A stretch of 11,565 nucleotides of DNA, taken from NCBI GenBank assembly GCA_030589835.1, contig JAUUZS010000068.1, positions 1-11,565 on the forward strand, given 5' to 3'. A program made the position numbers and the translations under genes. Below, one piece after another: positions 1 through 5,745 of the stretch. The notes below the pieces were generated by a model. That model had not been told where the DNA came from. It did not search any database and was given only the letters and a program-made list of their open reading frames with translations. Position 1 is the first letter of the stretch. Every line of letters starts with the position of its first letter. Origin of the DNA: Cyclobacteriaceae bacterium. GTDB lineage: Bacteria > Bacteroidota > Bacteroidia > Cytophagales > Cyclobacteriaceae.

Positions 1-215
1 CATAAATCCATGCCTCTTCTACCAGTTCGCTTCTTTTGGGCGTTTATGTGTTTCTCTAACAATTTGAATATCTTCTCGTTGTACTCTTCCGTGCAATATA
101 TCGCTTTCAAAGCAGCCAATAATTCATCTAAAGAATTCTTACTCTTGCTATTGATTTTGGTTTCTGATATGGGAAGCTGTCCAATGGATAATTGTTGTTC
201 GAATCTTTTTCTCAT
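1..215 (-). CDS. Transposase, N-terminal fragment (ISNCY/IS1202-like), cut by the window edge
   Basis: The minus strand is open from an ATG at 215 to the left edge, giving the first 71 residues of a protein that continues outside the window. It begins MRKRFEQQLSIGQLPISE and has KKRTGRRGMDL near the edge. From memory of the family, this opening (MR.RFEQQ....PISET, then a K-K-x-GR-x-G block followed by DLW) is typical of ISNCY-type transposases that are common in Bacteroidota; they cut and join DNA to move the element. The DDE catalytic residues lie downstream and cannot be seen, so whether the gene is intact is unknown. A plus-strand open frame over the same bases is its shadow. I could not locate the terminal inverted repeat, which should lie to the right of 215. 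Family assignment is from recall of the N-terminal pattern; that it is a transposase is fairly likely. Confidence 0.68.
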   Translation of the reverse strand, partial: MRKRFEQQLSIGQLPISETKINSKSKNSLDELLAALKAIYCTEEYNEKIFKLLEKHINAQKKRTGRRGMDL

Positions 216-554
216 TTACGAATCTTTTCTTAGCCTGTGTTGAATTATGCGAATCTATAACTGTTAAACACCTGAATATCTGTATTTTAACTGAATTTTC
301 CTAATAAAAAACACTAAGATTCAAGCCAAATATCTACCTTAAACCATTGATGTTCTTTTAGTTACATGGGTAAAAGAGGCACTAATTACTATGCTTCGAT
401 GAGTTTAGAATAATTATCGATTAGTAAATCAAGTCCTCCTTGTAAAAGATGATTTTACCAAATGTATCCGAAATTCTTATCATGTAATAAAAAATCCACT
501 AACTCAACTTTTCATGAGCCAATAAAGGGGTGGTAAAAAGAATACTTGACCAGA
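216..554. other. Gene-free AT-rich spacer between transposase and kinase-like gene
   Basis: No convincing gene is present. It should contain the end of the insertion element whose transposase starts at 215, but no terminal repeat could be fixed. A small perfect hairpin (GTAAAA 442-447 with TTTTAC 453-458) is visible. A weak terminator-like arrangement for the kinase-like gene may lie at 489-518: on the minus strand a CTCA/TGAG stem (503-518) is followed by a run of six T (489-494). The stem is only 4 bp, so it is not called as a terminator. Confidence 0.4.
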
Positions 555-1262
555 TTATATAAGATCTTTGGATTCCATTAGCTTAATTATCGTGGTTATG
601 ATGTCTTCCTCATCAAGCGACATATAGTTAAAAATTGCATCAAAAGCACTAATATCAATTTTATTGCCTTCAAAAAACTCACACAATTTTATTCGCTGCG
701 TATCGATTGTTTGTATTTTATTTTTCGCCTCTGCCAAGGTTATCATATGATTCTTACTCACATCATTTATCCTCCATTCCAGCGGCGCAATTAGTTTTAT
801 ATGTAATGAATTGGGAATATCTCTGGTGATGGACACCCCCCCACGGCCAACAATGATCACGTGGCCTTGCTCTGCAAATGACCGGATTACCTCGCCAACA
901 GTTTTTTTTACTTTATGATCTCCAGGGTAATATTTATGAGAAAGAGACATGACAATATCATCAACCACACCACCTTCTTCTTTATTTGCCGCCTCTCTGA
1001 TCATGTCCGACTTGAGATTCAATTCCTTGGCTGATTCGTCAAGAATTTCTTTTCCTATCCATTGCCAGCGGTGTTTAGAGTAATTTTCAATTTCTCTTCG
1101 ATTCAATTCCGAGGACAACATTCCTGCAAGCCTTTTGGCGGGGCATCCATATTCTCTGGAAATGGTCACCACTGGGCCACCTTTTATTTGTTTTTCCTTT
1201 GAAGGAGCTGTTTCTGACTTAAATCTGTCCTTCATGTATTGTAATAAAAAATTATTCATCAT
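555..1262 (-). CDS. Cytidylate kinase-like family protein
   Basis: This 235-residue protein matches the pattern of the cytidylate-kinase-like family (Pfam Cytidylate_kin2). The family has the P-loop NMP-kinase fold and is related to CMP kinase, which moves phosphate from ATP to CMP, but its members' real substrates are mostly unknown. Visible landmarks are the opening strand and nucleotide loop VVTISREYGCPAKRLA (31-46), the strand VIIVGRGG (135-142), an Arg-rich lid-like segment around R164, and a D-T-Q-R motif (187-190) followed by FFEGN (197-201). The nucleotide loop is unusual: the family normally has GSGGRE-like residues where this protein has GCPAKR, so one glycine pair is replaced by Pro-Ala while a Lys is kept. 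The first 27 residues form a charged tail before the fold. Two ATGs (1262 and 1259) are possible starts and differ by one residue. It stands alone on the minus strand, with no partner genes to suggest a pathway. Family is fairly sure; CMP as substrate is not. Confidence 0.8.
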   Translation of the reverse strand: MMNNFLLQYMKDRFKSETAPSKEKQIKGGPVVTISREYGCPAKRLAGMLSSELNRREIENYSKHRWQWIGKEILDESAKELNLKSDMIREAANKEEGGVVDDIVMSLSHKYYPGDHKVKKTVGEVIRSFAEQGHVIIVGRGGVSITRDIPNSLHIKLIAPLEWRINDVSKNHMITLAEAKNKIQTIDTQRIKLCEFFEGNKIDISAFDAIFNYMSLDEEDIITTIIKLMESKDLI

Positions 1263-1457
1263 TAATCCGCTTTCTAATTGTATGTGATGGTGTGGTTAAA
1301 TAACAAATTAAACGTAAATAAAAATCCTAAGATGCTGAATTATTAAAGTCTGGAAATGATATACTGAAATTTCGCACGTTCACAAAATTCACTAATAATC
1401 AACATTTTAAAGAATCAATATACATGGCAAATAACTGATAAACAATAAAATAAGGAT

Positions 1458-1601
1458 TGAGTCTACTCCGAAAAGTTATAGTTTGCTAAATTTCAACTAT
1501 TCTACCCCTGTCCCCTAAAGGGGAAGTCGTTGAAATTCAACAAACTATGCAAAGTCCCCTTCAGCCCCTATAGGGGTTTTATACTTTTCGGAGTGGACTC
1601 A
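1458..1601. repeat. 144-bp nested palindromic element (MITE- or REP-like)
   Basis: The outer arms TGAGTCTACTCCGAAAAGT (1458-1476) and 1583-1601 are complementary over 19 bp with a single G-T wobble. Inside, 1478-1497 and 1529-1548 pair over 18 of 20 positions (ATAGTTTG...AATTTCAAC), with a loop holding CCCCTAAAGGGG (1512-1523). A second small hairpin CCCCTATAGGGG sits at 1565-1576. Folded, this makes a stem with two internal hairpins. No open frame is carried and no clear target-site duplication flanks it. Palindromic blocks rich in CCCCT..AGGGG are, as I recall, dispersed between genes in many Bacteroidota genomes, so a non-autonomous mobile or REP-like repeat is the best guess. It could equally act as RNA structure if transcribed. 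Confidence 0.75.
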
Positions 1602-1650
1602 GGAATCCATATTTGAATATTTTTTCTTTGGCGAATTGTGTTGCTTCATA

Positions 1651-1830
1651 AAACGCTGTGTAATGGTCCTGTCTCGCCGGCAGATGCGTGTTTCACACCT
1701 GTGTACCGAAGCGCTCCGATGCACAGGCACAAAGGACACCAGACTAGCCTCCACTGTAGGAGGGGAAGACCCGGAAAGTGGCCCAAACGCTTTTGAATCT
1801 TATAAGGTACTGATATTTACTGTCTTATCA
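1651..1830. other. GC-rich, hairpin-rich island: candidate structured RNA or mobile-element remnant
   Basis: Bases 1661-1790 are about 58% G+C by hand count, while the neighbouring intergenic DNA is strongly AT-rich. Several stems are visible: CCTGTG 1698-1703 with CACAGG 1722-1727, continued by T-G and A-T pairs toward a CGAAGCGCTCCG cap; CCTCC 1748-1752 with GGAGG 1759-1763 around a 6-base loop; GTCCT 1666-1670 with AGGAC 1733-1737 enclosing the first hairpin; and CCACT 1751-1755 with AGTGG 1777-1781 as an alternative to the second. ATAAG and CTTAT near 1801-1826 may close another stem. A 67-codon open frame (1636-1839, +) crosses it, but its composition (many Cys, Arg, Thr and Ser, with no recognisable domain) argues against a gene. 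I do not recognise the RNA class. A decayed 5' domain of a group II intron is possible, but no reverse transcriptase or domain V is present nearby. Strand is unknown. Confidence 0.45.
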
Positions 1831-2026
1831 CTAATATGATGATGCGCAAAACTTCAGTAAACTATAATTTGAGATTCTTTGTTTTGGCAATAATAGTGCG
1901 CAATTGAATGAAAAAGCAACTAAACTGATGACAACAATATGTTCCGACAAATAAGCAAAAAATGCACATTTCGATGTGGGGTTTACAACATTAAGTTAAA
2001 GAAAAAAATTGCCTGTCTATCTTTAT

Positions 2027-2455
2027 CTATTGGCGGGTCCAGATTTCGATGGGTTCTTCCTGATTATTTGGTAAATACTTTGTGATTTTGATCTGACGTC
2101 CATTGAGGGAGATTTGACAATTATATTGTTTCCCCTCCTTGTAATCATAGTAGGTACCACCGCCCCAAATGGAGGTTGAAGGGTCAAAGGAAAGGTGGTG
2201 AATAATTTTATTTCCTTTCAACGGCAATTTTTGTAAACGCTTTTCAGGGTTATTCACATCCAGCACATGGTTTCCTTGAGCAATATCAATCCAAACAATC
2301 CTTCCCTGAAAATGATTTCCTACCTTATCAATTTTCACCATTAGCTTATTGTTTGGGGTTTTCCACACACCCACGATTTGCTCTGGACTAACAGCTTGTG
2401 CCGACAGGCCAAGAACGCTAAAAAATAATATGAATAAAAAAATGTACCTTTTCAT
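2027..2455 (-). CDS. Secreted DUF2147 family protein
   Basis: The product is about 142 residues with a clear type I signal peptide (MKRYIFLFILFFSVLGLSAQA), so it is exported to the periplasm or beyond. The mature part starts with SPEQIVGVWKTPNNKLMVKI and contains a repeated beta-strand pattern (QGRIVWID, GGGTYYDYKEGKQYNCQI, GRQIKITKYL) ending in EIWTRQ. This is the DUF2147 pattern: an opening GxW, a central DPxxxxxWxGGxxYD-like block, then KxYxCxIxL. The family forms a small lipocalin-like beta barrel; its biochemical role is not established. I chose the ATG at 2455 over the in-frame ATG at 2464 because a good promoter -7 box ends at 2467, which puts the transcript start near 2460, and because MKRY makes a normal signal-peptide start. 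The gene diverges from the aldehyde dehydrogenase gene. The minus strand has a T-run just past the stop (near 2003-2009) but only a 3-bp GCC/GGC stem, too weak to call a terminator. Confidence 0.85.
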   Translation of the reverse strand: MKRYIFLFILFFSVLGLSAQAVSPEQIVGVWKTPNNKLMVKIDKVGNHFQGRIVWIDIAQGNHVLDVNNPEKRLQKLPLKGNKIIHHLSFDPSTSIWGGGTYYDYKEGKQYNCQISLNGRQIKITKYLPNNQEEPIEIWTRQ

Positions 2456-2466
2456 GGAATTCATTA

Positions 2467-2499
2467 CAAATTTAAAAACATTTGCACATAATATACAAA
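2467..2499 (-). promoter_or_regulatory. Bacteroidota-type promoter of the DUF2147 gene
   Basis: On the minus strand a TTTG (2496-2499) is followed after 21 bp by TAAATTTG (2467-2474), matching the Bacteroidota sigma factor consensus TTTG spacer TAnnTTTG exactly. The expected transcript start is around 2460, between the two candidate ATGs. The mRNA leader would therefore be only a few bases long. Confidence 0.6.
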
Positions 2500-2533
2500 T
2501 TCAATTTGAAACATTCATTTCCTGAATTATTAT

Positions 2534-2564
2534 CCCGATTGGCCGGGTATCAGGTATAGATTTG
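2534..2564 (+). promoter_or_regulatory. Probable promoter of the aldehyde dehydrogenase gene with embedded inverted repeat
   Basis: TAGATTTG (2557-2564) fits the -7 consensus TAnnTTTG. A TTG at 2539-2541 is the nearest -33 candidate, but its spacing of 15 bp is short. A CCCG (2534-2537) / CGGG (2544-2547) inverted repeat overlaps the spacer and could be an operator; it is short and this is inference. The expected transcript start near 2571 lies only about 7 bases before the ATG at 2578. Confidence 0.45.
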
Positions 2565-2577
2565 AAAACATAGTGTG

Positions 2578-3972
2578 ATGGTAACCCAAGAAACTCAAAA
2601 AAACAAAATCAGCGAGGTCATAAATTTGCAAAGGACTTTTTTTCGCACTGGCGAAACGCTTGACTTAAAATTCAGGTTGAAGCAATTAAAAAAGCTTTAT
2701 CAGGTGATACAAAAGTATGAGGCCGAAATTTTTGATGTCTTATATCAGGATTTCAAAAAATCTTCCTTTGAATCGTTCGCTACTGAAGTGGCATTAATTC
2801 AGGAAGAAATAAAGTTTTTTTTGAAAAGGCTTCCTAAACTGATGCGGCCCGAAAAGGTAAAGTCAACACTCGTGAGCTTTCCGTCAAAAAGTTACGTTTA
2901 TCGCGAGCCTTACGGCAACTCCCTGATTATAGGCCCATGGAATTATCCGATTCAATTGATATTTGAGCCATTGACGGGGGCCATTGCCTCAGGAAATTGT
3001 GTGATACTAAAACCTTCGGAGCTGGCAGCCAATACCTCTGCACTCGTAAAAAAGATGGTTAATGAGATATATGATGAATCATACGTTGCAGTAATTGAGG
3101 GGGGAGTGGATGTAACACAGGCACTGCTGGCTGAAAAGCACGATCATATCTTTTTTACCGGCAGTGTTAAGGTCGGTAAAATTGTTTATGAAGCTGCCGC
3201 TAAAAATCTGACTCCATGCATTCTGGAGTTAGGAGGCAAGTCACCATGCATTGTCGATGCCGATGCCGACATCGATCTTGCAGCAAGAAGGATAGTATGG
3301 GGAAAATTCGTGAATGGAGGACAAACCTGCGTGGCTCCGGATTATCTCTTACTGCATAAAAGCATTAAAAAGCCCTTGCTTGAAAAACTGGTTTTTTACA
3401 TCGGCAAATATTATGGTAAAAATCCTAAAAATAGTCCTGATTATCCAAGGATTATAAACGAAAGAAACTTTAATCGCTTAAGTCCTTTTTTAGCTAATGG
3501 AAAAACGATAATTGGAGGGGATTCAGATCCAATAGAAAAATATATTGGTCCAACGGTTCTGGATGATATATCCTGGGACGATCCGGTAATGCAAGATGAG
3601 ATCTTTGGGCCAATTCTTCCGGCTATGGAATTTGATGACCTGAACGAAGCGCTCAATGAGATTAAGGACAGGCCAAAACCCCTGGCGTTATATTATTTTT
3701 CGACCAATAAAAAGAAACAGGAGAAGGTGCTACGGGAGGTGAGTTTTGGTGGCGGATGCATCAATGATACCTTATTTCAATTCGGAAGCTCTGTCATTCC
3801 TGCGGGAGGGGTAGGCAATAGTGGTACAGGTAAATATCATGGGAAAGAAAGCTTTAATGCTTTTTCAAACAGTAAAGGGATTGTCAAGAATAGCAATTGG
3901 CTGGATATCCCGCTCCGCTATCCGCCTTATGCAGGCAAACTCAAATTGGTAAGGTTGATTTTTAAGCTGTAA
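2578..3972 (+). CDS. Class 3 (ALDH3-type) NAD(P)-dependent aldehyde dehydrogenase
   Basis: The 464-residue product oxidises aldehydes to carboxylic acids with NAD(P)+, and its subfamily often acts on medium- or long-chain or aromatic aldehydes. Counting from the GTG one codon upstream, the cofactor fold carries GPWNYP (120-125, with N123), KPSE (146-149) and FTGS (194-197). The catalytic pair is E218 in LELGGKSP and C252 in NGGQTCVAPDY. EIFGP (342-346) and GNSGTGKYHG (414-423) are the C-terminal landmarks. All three catalytic positions are shifted by exactly nine from rat ALDH3A1 (N114, E209, C243), which supports an intact class 3 enzyme. The RYPPY motif (448-452) near the end is a class 3 hallmark, and the hydrophobic C-terminal stretch after it may touch a membrane. 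I prefer the ATG at 2578 to the adjacent GTG at 2575. No operon partner is present; the substrate cannot be read from context. Confidence 0.93.
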   Translation: MVTQETQKNKISEVINLQRTFFRTGETLDLKFRLKQLKKLYQVIQKYEAEIFDVLYQDFKKSSFESFATEVALIQEEIKFFLKRLPKLMRPEKVKSTLVSFPSKSYVYREPYGNSLIIGPWNYPIQLIFEPLTGAIASGNCVILKPSELAANTSALVKKMVNEIYDESYVAVIEGGVDVTQALLAEKHDHIFFTGSVKVGKIVYEAAAKNLTPCILELGGKSPCIVDADADIDLAARRIVWGKFVNGGQTCVAPDYLLLHKSIKKPLLEKLVFYIGKYYGKNPKNSPDYPRIINERNFNRLSPFLANGKTIIGGDSDPIEKYIGPTVLDDISWDDPVMQDEIFGPILPAMEFDDLNEALNEIKDRPKPLALYYFSTNKKKQEKVLREVSFGGGCINDTLFQFGSSVIPAGGVGNSGTGKYHGKESFNAFSNSKGIVKNSNWLDIPLRYPPYAGKLKLVRLIFKL

Positions 3973-3973
3973 A

Positions 3974-4057
3974 CCAAGGCATCTAAGATCATTTCCAATT
4001 GCATGGATTTATGCTTTGTATATTAAAATTGGATCTAAAGAGGACTGAGTGCCTTGT
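3974..4057. terminator. Possible weak bidirectional terminator region between convergent genes
   Basis: The aldehyde dehydrogenase gene and the parA operon converge here. Imperfect nested complementarity is visible: AAGGCA (3976-3981) with TGCCTT (4050-4055), and inside it CCAATT (3995-4000) with AATTGG (4027-4032). The stems are short, the loops long and there is no adjacent T-tract, so this is only a candidate. Confidence 0.2.
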
Positions 4058-4078
4058 GGCCTTTTCAGCAGGCTCTAT

Positions 4079-4357
4079 TTATGCTCTCTTTTTTTTCAAG
4101 GCTTGTTTCAATTGAAGCCCTTTAAGGTTTAGATAATGTTTTAAAGCCTTATTTATTAATTCTTTTTCATCTACGCCTTCATATTCCGCAAGAACCTGAA
4201 ATTTTTCACGCACCTCATTGTCAATTACCACATCACCTATGGGCTCCTGGCGCTGAGAAGAAGGATCATCGTCTTCTATTTCCTTGATAAAACCGGCATT
4301 ACTTAGTAAGGCTTGTTTAAATTGATTTATGTCTTTTTTAGTTTTTTTTGTCGCCAT
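4079..4357 (-). CDS. Small basic partner of ParA with a ribbon-helix-helix-like C-terminus
   Basis: This 92-residue protein has no match I can name, but its layout is informative. The first 20 residues are rich in Lys (MATKKTKKDINQFKQ). An acidic patch EIEDDD (26-31) and a flexible stretch follow. Residues 42-77 (DVVIDNEVREKF...KALKHYLNL) read as a short strand and two helices, like ribbon-helix-helix DNA-binding proteins. A basic tail KQALKKKRA closes it. The start is taken as the ATG at 4357; a TTG at 4366 is less likely. The gene overlaps the end of parA by 20 bp, so translational coupling is likely. By analogy with ParG and omega proteins, which pair with ParA-type ATPases using an unstructured basic N-terminus and a ribbon-helix-helix dimer, it probably binds DNA and stimulates the ATPase. 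That role is inferred from layout and position only. It is not a ParB: the length and motifs of that family are missing. Confidence 0.7.
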   Translation of the reverse strand: MATKKTKKDINQFKQALLSNAGFIKEIEDDDPSSQRQEPIGDVVIDNEVREKFQVLAEYEGVDEKELINKALKHYLNLKGLQLKQALKKKRA

Positions 4358-5105
4358 GTTTTTCAAGTAGTTCTTTTGCGAAATTCAGATAATCAAAAGC
4401 ACCACGGCTTTTTGGGGCATATTCAAAAATGGATTGTCCCAGGGATGGCGCTTCCATAACGGAAATATCCTGTCGGATGTAATTGTCAAAAAGCTTACCT
4501 TTTAACGTTGCGTTTTGAGCAATATTTGAAACAACTGCTTGTCCAAATTTGGTTCGTGGCTGGTATTTCACAAATAAAATTCCGGCAAGTTCGAGATGGG
4601 TATTCATTCTCTTTTTTACTTTTTCGGCAGTCTGTAAGAGTTGATCCAATCCGATAAACGCAAAATTTTCTGCTTGCATAGGAACAATATACGCATCGGC
4701 TGCGACAAGTGAATTTATAGATAGGGTTCCCATACTTGGAGGGCAATCCATCAATACGTAATCGTAGGAATTGGTTTTGCTCAGCAATTCACGAAGCAAA
4801 AACTCCCTGCCTGGTTCGCTATTTATTAAATACTCAAAATCGAGCAAATTGCCTGCCGAAGGGATCAACGTGAGTCCTTCGACCACCTGCAAACTATCTT
4901 CGATAGAACATTTATTTAGCAGCACTTCACCGATGTGGTGTTTGGCATCGTGAACGCAGAGGGCATGGGTCAGATTGCATTGGCTGTCAAGATCAATCAA
5001 TAATACCTTATGGCCTAATTTATTCAAAGCCGCCCCCAGGTTTAAAACCGTAGTGGTTTTTCCTGTTCCTCCTTTATTGTTAATTATTGAAATAACTTTC
5101 CCCAT
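4338..5105 (-). CDS. ParA/Soj-family ATPase
   Basis: The 255-residue product is a cytosolic ParA-type ATPase of the deviant Walker family, which forms ATP-dependent dimers on DNA and positions plasmids, chromosome origins or protein complexes. The deviant Walker A NNKGGTGKTTT (9-19) has both lysines, K11 and K16. Walker A' is LLIDLDSQ (35-42), and Walker B is DYVLMDCPPSMG (115-126) with D120. There is no N-terminal DNA-binding extension, so it resembles chromosomal Soj or the small plasmid type Ib ParAs rather than type Ia. In most chromosomal loci the next gene encodes ParB; here it is a 92-residue ribbon-helix-helix-like protein overlapping by 20 bp, which resembles the ParF-ParG arrangement. 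Start ATG 5105 is the only sensible one. The next gene upstream (5746, +) is divergent, and 640 bp of non-coding DNA separates them. Whether it serves an integrated element or a host function such as positioning is not visible. Confidence 0.92.
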   Translation of the reverse strand: MGKVISIINNKGGTGKTTTVLNLGAALNKLGHKVLLIDLDSQCNLTHALCVHDAKHHIGEVLLNKCSIEDSLQVVEGLTLIPSAGNLLDFEYLINSEPGREFLLRELLSKTNSYDYVLMDCPPSMGTLSINSLVAADAYIVPMQAENFAFIGLDQLLQTAEKVKKRMNTHLELAGILFVKYQPRTKFGQAVVSNIAQNATLKGKLFDNYIRQDISVMEAPSLGQSIFEYAPKSRGAFDYLNFAKELLEKHGDKKN

Positions 5106-5745
5106 AGAAAAAGAATAGGTTTTATTATGGCTAAATTAAGAAAAAATTTATGCCAATCACCAAATCAATCCCTCTCAAATAAATTCTTACCAACGATTGA
5201 TGACCCAAGGAACTGGGAAACAACAACTTTATCTTTTTGATTTTGCCTTTTGATTGCCAATTGCTATGATAATTTTTATCCTAGCACTACCATATCAGCA
5301 TTATCCGCCTTATTGGTGCTCAAAAAATAGTCATCAAAACTGGAAACCTCTAAACACCGATTCCAAAAATTAAAAAAAGAGGCGAATAGCAATTGGCTTC
5401 AGTAAATTGTAATTGGGTTTTAATTGCATTCTCCGTCAAATACAAAGAAGTTGCTTCACCATTTTTCATACCTCAGATATTGGATGGCATGAGCTTAGGT
5501 TAAAAAGAAACAAAAGAACGCATTCTGCTAAAATGGCATTTGGAAAAGCAAATTTAATTGCCATCATCAAAACAACCACGGATTCAGATCGTTAAGCATT
5601 TGTAAATTGGAGGAATTCATTTTATAGGTATGCTGAAAATTAAGGCAAATTTCACTAGATTTCGATTTATAAATTTTAGGAATACGCAAAAAGAATTACT
5701 TTTAGGAATGAGAATTTTTAAAAATAACATCAATAATTTTTTAGT
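5106..5745. other. Non-coding region upstream of parA and of the OmpA-family gene
   Basis: No intact gene was found. It holds the inverted repeat described separately (5256-5267 and 5384-5398), a cluster of four AATTG boxes between 5391 and 5426, and a direct repeat TTTTAGGAAT at 5674-5683 and 5700-5709, 26 bp apart and just upstream of the OmpA-family gene. Short open stretches exist on both strands around 5276-5600, but none has a plausible start or a recognisable domain. No perfect TAnnTTTG box was found for either flanking gene. Confidence 0.45.
5256..5398. repeat. Inverted repeat upstream of parA, candidate binding or centromere-like sites
   Basis: GCCAATTGCTAT (5256-5267) is the exact reverse complement of ATAGCAATTGGC (5386-5397), separated by 118 bp. 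The right-hand copy extends to the 15-mer GAATAGCAATTGGCT (5384-5398), which is repeated exactly at 3888-3902 inside the aldehyde dehydrogenase gene on the other side of the parA operon. An 8-base part (CCAATTGC) also occurs at 3995-4002. Partition sites bound by ribbon-helix-helix partners are usually short repeats near the operon, so these are candidate sites. A role is inference. Confidence 0.4.

Noticed and set aside
10..243. Plus-strand open frame of 77 codons
   Set aside because: It lies opposite the transposase N-terminus, whose minus-strand translation fits a known family pattern; the plus frame has no such pattern.
442..458. Perfect 6-bp hairpin as a terminator for the kinase-like gene
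   Set aside because: It is about 100 bp past the stop, AT-only apart from one pair, and not followed by a T-run on the minus strand.
1636..1839. 67-codon plus-strand frame as a protein gene
   Set aside because: It crosses the GC-rich hairpin island, has no recognisable domain and a Cys/Arg/Ser/Thr-heavy composition; the bases are better explained by RNA or DNA structure.
5276..5398. Minus-strand open stretch ending EVSSFDDYFLSTNKADNADM... as a gene remnant
   Set aside because: The last 25 residues look protein-like, but there is no start, no identifiable family and the stretch is only 40 codons; neighbouring frames are interrupted by stops.
5413..5595. 60-codon plus-strand frame upstream of the OmpA-family gene
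   Set aside because: It starts at TTG, has no ribosome-binding context and no family resemblance; other frames here look equally coding-like, so there is no case for this one.
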